DNA of 6,616 nt, from the NCBI GenBank assembly GCA_025357895.1, contig JANYLL010000218.1:1-6616 (forward strand), written 5' to 3'. Positions 1 to 4,641 of the stretch are shown one piece after another. This DNA comes from Ignavibacteriota bacterium (GTDB taxonomy: Bacteria > Bacteroidota > Ignavibacteria > Palsa-1295). The notes under the pieces were generated by a model. The model did not search any database. It saw only the letters and a list, made by a program, of their open reading frames with translations, and had not been told where the DNA came from. Every line of letters begins with the position of its first letter. Within the stretch, counting starts at the first letter, position 1. The position numbers and the translations under genes are program-made.

Positions 1-617
1 TGAATTTCGGCGGCGGCAGATTTAATATTGGTGATATTGATCCAAATCGTTTCCCAATGTTTCCTGCACTTTATCTTGCCGAAAATAAGGAAACAGCATT
101 GCAAGAAGCACTTGGTTAAGTACAGAAAGGAAATATGAGTCCAATGGAGGTTGCTTTGACAAATTCGCAATCGATATCAGTGCTATCAGTTTCGGGTAAA
201 CTGGAATCTATTTTGGATTTGACAAAGAAGGGTTCGCTCAGTGAATTTCTCAAAATAATTTCTACGTTTAAATTATCTCCTCAATTACGAAAAGAAGCAA
301 AACGGTTAAAGATAGAGGATCCACAAATTGTAGGCACTGAAAATCTACTAATAAAAACTTTCATGGACCCTAATTGGCGTGCTTTTCCTCAAGTGGTTGA
401 TGTACCTGCCAATTCTCAAATATTTGGACAGATCATCCGTTCAGCCCAATTGTGTGGTGTTCTCTATGGTTCAAAATTCAATGACGCTAAGTGCCTTGCA
501 TTATTTCCAAAAAATTTCAAAGATACATCTTCCTTTATTAAGCTCGACGATGAAGTTCCTGATACAAAAATTCTGAACCATATTGATTCGAGTAATTGGA
601 ATGAAATTGATAGCTGA
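1..617 (+). pseudogene. RES-domain protein, 3' part, interrupted by an in-frame TAA
   Basis: The reading frame is open from base 3, hits TAA at 117-119, and continues in the same frame to TGA at 615-617. Both halves match one RES domain. The first half has GGRFN (Arg codon 18-20) and FPALYLAENKETALQE (Glu codon 105-107). The second half has the W..FPQVVDVPANSQIFG block and GVLYGSKF (Ser codon 471-473). The Arg, Glu and Ser that name the family are therefore all present, but on opposite sides of the stop. RES proteins are known as toxins that consume or phosphorolyse NAD+, usually paired with an Xre antitoxin, though stand-alone longer forms exist. The N-terminus lies outside the window, and no antitoxin is visible downstream. 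The TAA stands where homologues as I recall them often have a Gln codon, so a single C-to-T change is a simple explanation. Reinitiation at ATG 135, which has AAAGGA just upstream, or a sequencing error are alternatives. The family call is firm; pseudogene status is likely. Confidence 0.72.
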
Positions 618-675
618 TTTGATAGCGGAGGTTCACTCTGTGGATAAATTATTAATAAAAAAATGGTTTGAGCAC

Positions 676-707
676 CTTGACAAAACCAGTTTTATTTCGT
701 ATTTTTG
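676..707 (+). promoter_or_regulatory. Bacteroidota-type promoter, unassigned
   Basis: CTTG at 676-679, a 20-bp spacer, then TATTTTTG at 700-707 gives a perfect TAnnTTTG -7 box at the spacing normal for Bacteroidota housekeeping promoters. Transcription would begin near 713. No convincing gene starts there: the ATG at 712 opens a frame without family resemblance that runs through a hairpin and into the inserted element. The promoter therefore drives either a very short RNA ending at the hairpin at 741-766, or a leader whose original target was separated by the insertion at 807. Confidence 0.5.
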
Positions 708-740
708 CAGCATGAAATTCATTTTCATAGAGAATTCAGG

Positions 741-766
741 AAGAGTCCGCCGGTTGGCGGACTCTT
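741..766 (+). terminator. 11-bp hairpin, probable terminator
   Basis: A perfect 11-bp inverted repeat (left arm AAGAGTCCGCC, loop GGTT, right arm GGCGGACTCTT) is followed by CGGTTTT. It lies about 125 bp after the RES frame and about 30 bp after the predicted start of the promoter at 676-707. The U-run is short (four), so it may be a weak terminator or an attenuator. Confidence 0.5.
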
Positions 767-798
767 CGGTTTTAAAAGAAGGATTTCGCGTGCGCGTA

Positions 799-806
799 AT
801 GTTATG
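799..806. repeat. Target-site duplication, left copy
   Basis: ATGTTATG abuts the outer end of the left terminal inverted repeat and is repeated exactly at 1020-1027 beyond the right end. Removing the element and one copy joins the flanks into a continuous GTAATGTTATGTTG. Confidence 0.8.
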
Positions 807-836
807 GGTAGTAACCGCGTTGACGTGTCACTGCCT
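807..836 (+). repeat. Terminal inverted repeat, left
   Basis: This 30-bp arm has no mismatches to the reverse complement of 990-1019. Similarity stops abruptly inward of 836, so the repeat is 30 bp rather than part of a longer palindrome. Confidence 0.85.
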
Positions 837-854
837 TAAATGACTTAAAAAAGG

Positions 855-1001
855 CTATTCGTCGTCTTCCTCTTCTTCAATGCCGGGCGGCGGTGGATCA
901 AATAAGGTTATAGAATCAGTAGTAATAAATACATCCCCTAAACCTTCTGCGTTTAAGAACTCAATCGCTTTCTCAACAGATAAAAATTCAGGCAGTGACA
1001 C
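855..1001 (-). CDS. Small acidic-tailed ORF inside the MITE
   Basis: A minus-strand frame is open from the very end of the right TIR to TAG at 855-857. The first possible start is GTG at 999-1001, giving 48 residues. The frame is closed by TAA in the flanking DNA, so the whole open stretch belongs to the element. The product would contain LPEFLSVEKAIEFLNAEG, a plausible helix, then GDVFITTDSITLFD, a plausible beta hairpin, then four prolines and a tail ending EEEEDDE. I do not recognise a family. It has no Shine-Dalgarno site and no ATG, so it may be a captured 3' end of a parent-element gene rather than a translated gene. Its composition looks protein-like, but whether it is expressed is unknown. 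Confidence 0.3.
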   Translation of the reverse strand: MSLPEFLSVEKAIEFLNAEGLGDVFITTDSITLFDPPPPGIEEEEDDE

Positions 1002-1019
1002 GTCAACGCGGTTACTACC
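990..1019 (-). repeat. Terminal inverted repeat, right
   Basis: This is the right arm, identical in reverse complement to 807-836. Read on the minus strand, it is also open reading frame and supplies the first residues of the small frame inside the element. Confidence 0.85.
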
Positions 1020-1027
1020 ATGTTATG
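1020..1027. repeat. Target-site duplication, right copy
   Basis: The second exact copy of ATGTTATG abuts the outer end of the right terminal inverted repeat. It is in direct orientation relative to the left copy at 799-806. Confidence 0.8.
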
Positions 1028-1265
1028 TTGTTGAAAAATAATGTGGTTACAGAGGCTTCAGGCGTGATCTTGAATCCATAATCGGGTATGGAATTCCTTA
1101 TTACTGCCTTTGTGAACTGTTGACTGCCAACTGCTGTTAAAAGCCGCTCAACTTAAACCGCTGCGTTAAGCGCCACCGAAAATGGCGGTCTTTTCACCGA
1201 AAGATGATAAGATTCAGATGCTTACAAGGCTTTTTTAATCACAATAAAAATCTGTAAAACATACT
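1028..1265 (+). promoter_or_regulatory. rplT leader region with structured segment
   Basis: These 238 bp contain no supportable gene and no trace of rpmI, which usually precedes rplT. The GC-richer part at 1140-1194 can fold. AAAGCCGC (1140-1147) can pair with GCGG plus CTTT (1185-1193, one bulge). Inside lie CTTAA/TTAAG pairing and a CGCCA (1171-1175) / TGGCG (1183-1187) hairpin followed by TCTTTT. Some of these pairings exclude each other, as in an attenuator. L20 is known to autoregulate through leader RNA in several bacteria; that this leader does so is inference. Confidence 0.3.
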
Positions 1266-1625
1266 ATGCCAAGAGCTAAAAACCTTCCTGCGTCTAAACA
1301 CCGCAAGAAAAAAATGCTGAAAGCCGCTAAAGGCTTTTGGGGAATGAGGAGCAATGTCCTTACCGTTGCAAAACATCACGTAGATAAAGCCCGTCAGTAC
1401 GCTTATCGTGACCGCCGCGTCCGTAAGCGCGAGTTCCGTGCACTTTGGATCATCCGCATCAACGCTGCTGCCAGAGAGAACGGTACGACGTATTCACGCC
1501 TGATCGGTGGTTTCGCCAAGAGCGGAATTACCATCAATCGCAAACTTCTCGCTGATATTGCCGTCCGCAACCCGGCAGCATTTACTGCGCTTGTAAAGGC
1601 AGCAAATGTGAAAGCGAAGGGTTAA
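1266..1625 (+). CDS. rplT: 50S ribosomal protein L20
   Basis: This gene encodes L20, an early assembly protein of the large ribosomal subunit that binds 23S rRNA and in several bacteria also represses its own operon. The 119 residues cover the full family length. The basic N-terminal extension begins MPRAKN and contains KHRKKKMLKAAKGFWG. The core carries AYRDRRVRKREFRALWIIRINAAAR followed by NGTTYSRLIGG and NRKLLADIAV, all family hallmarks. The start ATG at 1266 gives the canonical MPR N-terminus; no Shine-Dalgarno site is visible. The gene is usually in infC-rpmI-rplT, but here no rpmI lies in the preceding 1.2 kb. Instead a mobile element and a decayed RES gene lie upstream. A strong hairpin follows ten bases after the stop. 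Confidence 0.97.
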   Translation: MPRAKNLPASKHRKKKMLKAAKGFWGMRSNVLTVAKHHVDKARQYAYRDRRVRKREFRALWIIRINAAARENGTTYSRLIGGFAKSGITINRKLLADIAVRNPAAFTALVKAANVKAKG

Positions 1626-1634
1626 TCTTTTTTT

Positions 1635-1672
1635 CTCCGGTGGGACGGACTCTTTAGTCCGTCCTACCGGAG
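1635..1672. terminator. 17-bp stem-loop after rplT
   Basis: The arm 1635-1651 (CTCCGGTGGGACGGACT) pairs with 1656-1672 over 17 bp with one G-U pair and a CTTT loop. A T-run (1628-1634) precedes rather than follows the stem, so it is not a textbook intrinsic terminator. It may protect the rplT mRNA 3' end or be a dispersed repeat: the hairpin at 6384-6415 shares the CTCTTTAG centre and the CTACC end. Confidence 0.55.
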
Positions 1673-1681
1673 ATTGACTGG

Positions 1682-1716
1682 CGGACTACGAGTCCGAGCC
1701 TGGACTCCTCATCCAG
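1682..1716. repeat. Two small hairpins in tandem
   Basis: CGGACT-ACG-AGTCCG (1682-1696) is followed by CTGGA-N7-TCCAG (1700-1716). The first shares GGCGGACT with the hairpin at 741-766 and GGACT with that at 1635-1672. This suggests several decayed copies of one short palindromic repeat. Confidence 0.35.
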
Positions 1717-1729
1717 AATTATTTACGAA

Positions 1730-1761
1730 TTGGAACTTCCTCATAGGTGCCCTTATGTTTA
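1730..1761 (+). promoter_or_regulatory. Candidate promoter of the first SRPBCC gene
   Basis: TTGG at 1730-1733, a 20-bp spacer and TATGTTTA at 1754-1761 resemble the Bacteroidota -33/-7 pair, with one mismatch in each box. The predicted start near 1767 would give a leader of about 20 nt before the ATG at 1787. This suggests the gene is transcribed independently of rplT. Confidence 0.35.
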
Positions 1762-1786
1762 ACTATCCTTAATAACTATAATTGTT

Positions 1787-2218
1787 ATGAATAAAGGACT
1801 CACTGTAGAAAAATCAATTTTGATCAACGCAACTCCTGCAAGTGTTTGGGAAGTAATAACTGATCCGGCAAAAGTCAAGCAATATATGTTTGGCACCGAT
1901 ATGACGGCTGATTGGAAAGTCGGCGGGAAGATCACTTACAAAGGCGAGTGGGAAGGCAAGAGCTATGAAGATGGCGGTACGATCTTAGAGATCGAGCCTG
2001 AGAAGATTTTGAAATCGACATATTGGTCTTCAATGTCAGGCACGGAGAATACTCCGGAAAATCAAATGGTCGTTACCTATAAACTTGAAGCGAAAGATGG
2101 CGGTACGCTGATGACGGTTATTCAGGATAATAATAAGACTGAAGCGGGGGCCGAGCATTCCGGAGAGAATTGGGGAATGGTTTTAGATTCAATGAAGAAG
2201 ATCGCAGAGACGAAATAA
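1787..2218 (+). CDS. SRPBCC / AHSA1-like domain protein
   Basis: This 143-residue cytoplasmic protein belongs to the START/Bet v 1-like helix-grip superfamily, in the branch similar to the C-terminal domain of Aha1. The fold forms a hydrophobic pocket; members bind or transform small hydrophobic ligands, and most are uncharacterised. The first strand VEKSILINATP leads into helix ASVWEVITDPAKVKQYMFG. The family-typical turn DWKVGG is at 42-47, a strand pair around GGTILEIEPEKILKSTYW follows, and the long C-terminal helix starts near NWGMVLDSM. Length is normal for the family and no signal peptide is present. It is a paralogue of the three minus-strand SRPBCC genes at 2991-4632, closest in layout to the 4210-4632 gene. 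It precedes the peroxiredoxin by 80 bp, but each has its own candidate promoter. The ligand is unknown. Confidence 0.88.
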   Translation: MNKGLTVEKSILINATPASVWEVITDPAKVKQYMFGTDMTADWKVGGKITYKGEWEGKSYEDGGTILEIEPEKILKSTYWSSMSGTENTPENQMVVTYKLEAKDGGTLMTVIQDNNKTEAGAEHSGENWGMVLDSMKKIAETK

Positions 2219-2222
2219 CTTC

Positions 2223-2254
2223 TTTGAGAGTTTTGCGTATAGCACGTTGTTTTG
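2223..2254 (+). promoter_or_regulatory. Candidate promoter of the peroxiredoxin gene
   Basis: TTTG at 2223-2226, a 20-bp spacer and TTGTTTTG at 2247-2254 match the Bacteroidota consensus with one change in the -7 box. The start would be near 2260, leaving a leader of about 39 nt that is very AT-rich. Confidence 0.4.
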
Positions 2255-2298
2255 GATCTATTGGAAATATTTTTAATTTTTTTTATTATACTACTACT

Positions 2299-2928
2299 AT
2301 GTTACGATTAGGTGATGAAGCGCCGAACTTTACGGCAAAGACTACAGAAGGTGAAGTAGATTTTCATAAATGGATGGATGGTAAATGGGCAATGCTCTTT
2401 TCCTATCCCGAGGATTTTACTCCTGTCTGCACGACAGAACTTGGCGCTGTTGCAAAACTAATGCCTGAGTTCGAAAAGCGAAATACGAAGGTTATCGGAT
2501 TAAGCGTTGATTCCGTAAAAGCTCATGAAGAATGGAACAAAGATATTGATGAGACACAATGCACGACAATGAACTACCCCGTCATCGGCGATGAGGATAG
2601 CAAGGTATCAGATCTTTATGATATGATCCATCCGAAGTCATCGGGTAAGCAGACAGTGCGGTCGGTACATATTATCGGAGCGGATAAAAAAGTGAAGTTG
2701 TCGATGATGTATCCATCTTCAACAGGAAGAAATTTCAAGGAAATTCTTCGTACCATTGATTCATTGCAAATGGCAGAGAAATATGATATTGCAACTCCTG
2801 TCGATTGGAAAGACGGAGATGACCTTATCGTAAAGCTTTCTGTACCTGATTCAGATCTTGAATCAAAATTTCCGCAGGGAGTAACGAAGATCAAATCGTA
2901 TCTTCGCACGACACCTCAGCCGAAATAA
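2299..2928 (+). CDS. 1-Cys peroxiredoxin, Prx6 type
   Basis: This thiol peroxidase of 209 residues would reduce hydrogen peroxide and organic hydroperoxides in the cytoplasm. The domain starts LRLGDEAPNFTAKTTEG. The active site is PEDFTPVCTTE, with peroxidatic Cys44 and Thr41; Arg121 in TVRSVHIIG is the conserved arginine. The Prx6-type C-terminal extension is present (TPVDWKDGDDLIVKLSVPD), and total length fits the family. The start at ATG 2299 gives the family N-terminus; the frame is open further upstream to 2170, but that stretch overlaps the previous gene and is unlike peroxiredoxins. The residue before the active-site Pro-Glu-Asp is Tyr36, where Prx6 proteins commonly have His. There is an additional Cys88, not in the position of a typical 2-Cys resolving cysteine. 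It converges on the SRPBCC operon across a palindrome. Confidence 0.94.
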   Translation: MLRLGDEAPNFTAKTTEGEVDFHKWMDGKWAMLFSYPEDFTPVCTTELGAVAKLMPEFEKRNTKVIGLSVDSVKAHEEWNKDIDETQCTTMNYPVIGDEDSKVSDLYDMIHPKSSGKQTVRSVHIIGADKKVKLSMMYPSSTGRNFKEILRTIDSLQMAEKYDIATPVDWKDGDDLIVKLSVPDSDLESKFPQGVTKIKSYLRTTPQPK

Positions 2929-2949
2929 TCTGCTGACTTTCTGATTCCG

Positions 2950-2975
2950 GAGCCGTAATGATATCATTACGGCTC
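2950..2975. terminator. 26-bp perfect palindrome, bidirectional terminator
   Basis: GAGCCGTAATGAT (2950-2962) is followed directly by its exact reverse complement (2963-2975). An outer pairing of AATCTGCT with AGCAGATT flanks it. It lies between the stop of the peroxiredoxin (2928) and the stop of the convergent SRPBCC gene (2991), so it can serve both transcripts. No long U-run follows on either strand. Confidence 0.6.
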
Positions 2976-2990
2976 TCAGAGCAGATTATC

Positions 2991-3425
2991 TTATCCTTTC
3001 CACCACGAGAAATCAAGCGCTGTACCACTTTCGAGCATTGTTTTCAGGCTGCTCATAAAAGCGTACCATCCTTCGCTGACTTTCACCTTTTGTTTTTCAT
3101 CAATATGTTCATGCTTGAGATTCAGCCGCACTTGATTTGGCAGCATTCTAATAATCTCAAATGTAACGATAGAATCCTCGCTCTCCGATCTGCCGATACC
3201 CGTATAGGATAGAACTTTCGGCGGATCGAATTTCAGAACGGTGCCTATTTTATCAGGCATCTTTCTGAACTCCGCTTGGATAAATCTGATAGGTGAACCA
3301 ACAGTCCAATCCGTTTCAATTGTTAGCCCACCCCAATACTGACGAGTAAACTGCGAGTTTGTCAGAGCTTCCCATAATTTTTCCGGAGTAGTATTAATGT
3401 AGGTGCTATAGATAAATGTATTCAT
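2991..3425 (-). CDS. SRPBCC / AHSA1-like domain protein, last gene of the operon
   Basis: This 144-residue helix-grip (Bet v 1-like) protein begins MNTFIYSTYINTTPEKLWEALT, the usual first strand and helix of AHSA1-like proteins. DWTVGS is at 39-44, then PDKIGTVLKFDPPKVLSYT, and a C-terminal helix from EGWYAFMSSLKTML. I chose the ATG at 3425. The frame is open to an ATG at 3473, but the 16 extra residues overlap the end of the preceding gene and lie before the domain. No Shine-Dalgarno site is visible. The 13-bp spacing from the upstream small gene indicates co-transcription. It is a paralogue of the gene at 4210-4632 (same YI.TT..KLW.ALT start). The C-terminus carries Trp-Trp (141-142). Ligand and reaction are unknown. 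Confidence 0.87.
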   Translation of the reverse strand: MNTFIYSTYINTTPEKLWEALTNSQFTRQYWGGLTIETDWTVGSPIRFIQAEFRKMPDKIGTVLKFDPPKVLSYTGIGRSESEDSIVTFEIIRMLPNQVRLNLKHEHIDEKQKVKVSEGWYAFMSSLKTMLESGTALDFSWWKG

Positions 3426-3438
3426 GATGTTTATTAAA

Positions 3439-3639
3439 TTATTTTTTATCCCACTCTCCTTGAAACCACTCAAACCACTTTTGTCTGTCGTCTTCTGTGT
3501 GACTAGGATTTAACATCAGCTCTCTCATCGTTTTATGTGCATCGTCAGTAGAAGAGGCAACATGTTTACCGCATTGGCTTGCGACATCCATCGGATCTTC
3601 ACCCGAAAATTTCAAGTCGCAGCCACCATCATTATTCAT
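3439..3639 (-). CDS. Small DUF1059-like protein
   Basis: This 66-residue soluble, acidic protein has Cys7 (GGCDLKFSG), Cys23 and His26 (ASQCGKHV), and an aromatic C-terminal stretch (WFEWFQGEW). The C-D-x-x-F-x-G ... H layout resembles small DUF1059 proteins, although the match is from memory and not strong. It could bind a metal through Cys/His, which is inference. The start is well supported: AAGGAGA lies four bases before the ATG at 3639, the clearest Shine-Dalgarno site in the window. It sits 13 bp before the last SRPBCC gene and 65 bp after the previous one, on the same strand, so it is most likely part of the same operon. Confidence 0.7.
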   Translation of the reverse strand: MNNDGGCDLKFSGEDPMDVASQCGKHVASSTDDAHKTMRELMLNPSHTEDDRQKWFEWFQGEWDKK

Positions 3640-3641
3640 AA

Positions 3642-3648
3642 TCTCCTT
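3642..3648 (-). promoter_or_regulatory. Strong Shine-Dalgarno site
   Basis: Read on the minus strand, AAGGAGA lies about five bases before the ATG of the small DUF1059-like gene. It stands out because the other genes here lack such a site, and it fixes the start codon. Confidence 0.6.
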
Positions 3649-3704
3649 ACAAGTAAATGTTTTAATGTTTTTTTAGTTGTTAATTAATATTTTCGCCCTT
3701 GCAT

Positions 3705-4157
3705 TTATTCCGGAAAGCCAGTATCTTCTTCAATTAGCTTTACCAGACTGTCTTTGATATGATGTGTCCATCCGGGTTTGCAACTTTCATAACATTCGCT
3801 TTCGGAGGTCATGCCCTTATGAACAAAGTCGATCGTGGTCTTTCCGTTCATCTGGTTAAGATTCCAAATTATTTCATTATTTTTCCACTCTTTCGTATCG
3901 TTTATCCAATGAAGGTTGCAGTCAGTTACCAGCCAAGAGATTTTTTTCTCAGGGATCATTTCAGAAATTTTAAAATTTACAAAAGTATCTCCCGGTTTTC
4001 CAAAATAAACTGAGAATTCATCATTTACTTTCCCAGCCTTACCTTTAAAATTTTTTGCCCACCATGAGTTAACCTGGCCGATCTTTTCCATAACTTCCTT
4101 AGGTGAAGCATTTACTGTAAGGCTGTAGCTGAAGTCTTGTTGTTCTTTCATATTCAT
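3705..4157 (-). CDS. SRPBCC domain protein, divergent type
   Basis: This 150-residue helix-grip protein differs from its neighbours. The first strand is DFSYSLTVNASPKEVMEKI, then VNSWWAKNFKGKAGKVNDEFSV with a Trp pair at 32-33. The strand WLVTDCNLHWINDTKEWKNNEIIW and the segment ECYESCKPGWTHHIKDSL (Cys122, Cys126) follow, and it ends GFPE. It belongs to a subgroup of AHSA1-like SRPBCC proteins that have this WWAKNF / CNLHW / CxxxCxxGW pattern. The three cysteines (80, 122, 126) and nearby histidines could be functional, which is inference. A second ATG six bases inside the first (4151) is an equally possible start. It lies 52 bp after the preceding SRPBCC gene and 65 bp before the small DUF1059-like gene. 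No function is assigned. Confidence 0.85.
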   Translation of the reverse strand: MNMKEQQDFSYSLTVNASPKEVMEKIGQVNSWWAKNFKGKAGKVNDEFSVYFGKPGDTFVNFKISEMIPEKKISWLVTDCNLHWINDTKEWKNNEIIWNLNQMNGKTTIDFVHKGMTSESECYESCKPGWTHHIKDSLVKLIEEDTGFPE

Positions 4158-4209
4158 AATTATTTTTGTTAATGGTTAAAAAAAATATTATCTTCTCGTT
4201 ACGTATTTT

Positions 4210-4632
4210 TTACCAGAGATTGGTTATAGGGTTGCCTGTTTCAAGATAGCTCTTGAGACTGCTTATAATTTGCGGCCATCCGCCACTGATATTATCAAAT
4301 AGTTTTTGTGATAACTCTTCATGAATCACGGTAAGCTGCATTAACTTTCCTTTTTGTTCAAGTTTATACGTGACGGTGGAAACGGGCTCCGAGCTTAAAG
4401 CATGATGACCGAGATGATGGAAGGTGAAGGATAGTATATTGATAGGTTCGGATTTAAGTACTTTTCCGTCCCAGTCCTCGCCCATTTTAATAGATGAGCC
4501 GATCTTCCAATCAGTTACCATATCTCTGCCAAAGAAGTATTCTTTAACAAATTCAGGTTTGGTAAGCGCGTCCCAGAGTTTCTGCTGCGTTGTTGCTATA
4601 TAGGAGACATAAACGAATTTTTCTGTATTCAT
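4210..4632 (-). CDS. SRPBCC / AHSA1-like protein next to ArsR
   Basis: This 140-residue helix-grip protein has the AHSA1-like N-terminus FVYVSYIATTQQKLWDALTKPEFVKEYFFG and DWKIGS at 41-46. The W-D-G-K turn, a central strand with several His (72-77, FHHLGHH), SGGWPQIISSLKSYLETG as the final helix, and a terminal Trp follow. The start ATG 4632 lies nine bases after the stop of the ArsR gene, so the two are surely co-transcribed. ArsR plus SRPBCC is a common bacterial pairing; the SRPBCC partner is thought to handle a small ligand or substrate, but the substrate is rarely known. It is the closest local relative of the 2991-3425 gene, which suggests a tandem duplication followed by divergence. 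Confidence 0.9.
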   Translation of the reverse strand: MNTEKFVYVSYIATTQQKLWDALTKPEFVKEYFFGRDMVTDWKIGSSIKMGEDWDGKVLKSEPINILSFTFHHLGHHALSSEPVSTVTYKLEQKGKLMQLTVIHEELSQKLFDNISGGWPQIISSLKSYLETGNPITNLW

Positions 4633-4641
4633 AATAATTAT

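Larger units (their letters stand above)
807..1019. mobile_element. MITE-like element, 213 bp, 30-bp perfect TIRs
   Basis: The left end (807-836, starting GGTAGTAACC) and right end (990-1019, ending GGTTACTACC) are exact 30-bp inverted repeats. The 8 bp ATGTTATG occurs directly before the left end (799-806) and directly after the right end (1020-1027), as expected for a target-site duplication. The element is far too short to encode a transposase, so it is non-autonomous and would need one acting in trans. An 8-bp duplication is known for the IS1595 and IS66 families among others; the family here cannot be fixed without a matching parent element. The core holds a short minus-strand reading frame. 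The insertion lies between a decayed RES gene and rplT and disrupts no recognisable gene. Confidence 0.85.

Noticed and set aside
1..617. RES plus Xre toxin-antitoxin pair
   Set aside because: No antitoxin-like gene is in the window, the antitoxin would lie upstream beyond the edge, and the RES frame is interrupted. Only the RES domain itself can be supported.
583..843. 86-codon plus-strand frame
   Set aside because: It starts inside the RES frame, runs through the hairpin at 741-766 and ends in the MITE left repeat. It resembles no family.
807..1019. CRISPR-like or tandem repeat array
   Set aside because: There are only two copies of the 30-mer and they are inverted, with a target duplication outside them. 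This is a transposon-end structure, not an array.
2170..2298. N-terminal extension of the peroxiredoxin frame
   Set aside because: The extra 43 residues overlap the upstream SRPBCC gene, contain the candidate promoter region, and are unlike any peroxiredoxin; ATG 2299 gives the family start.
2616..2909. 97-codon minus-strand frame
   Set aside because: It is antisense to the C-terminal half of the peroxiredoxin gene and has no family resemblance.
3426..3473. N-terminal extension of the last SRPBCC gene
   Set aside because: It overlaps the end of the small upstream gene and precedes the conserved first strand of the domain.
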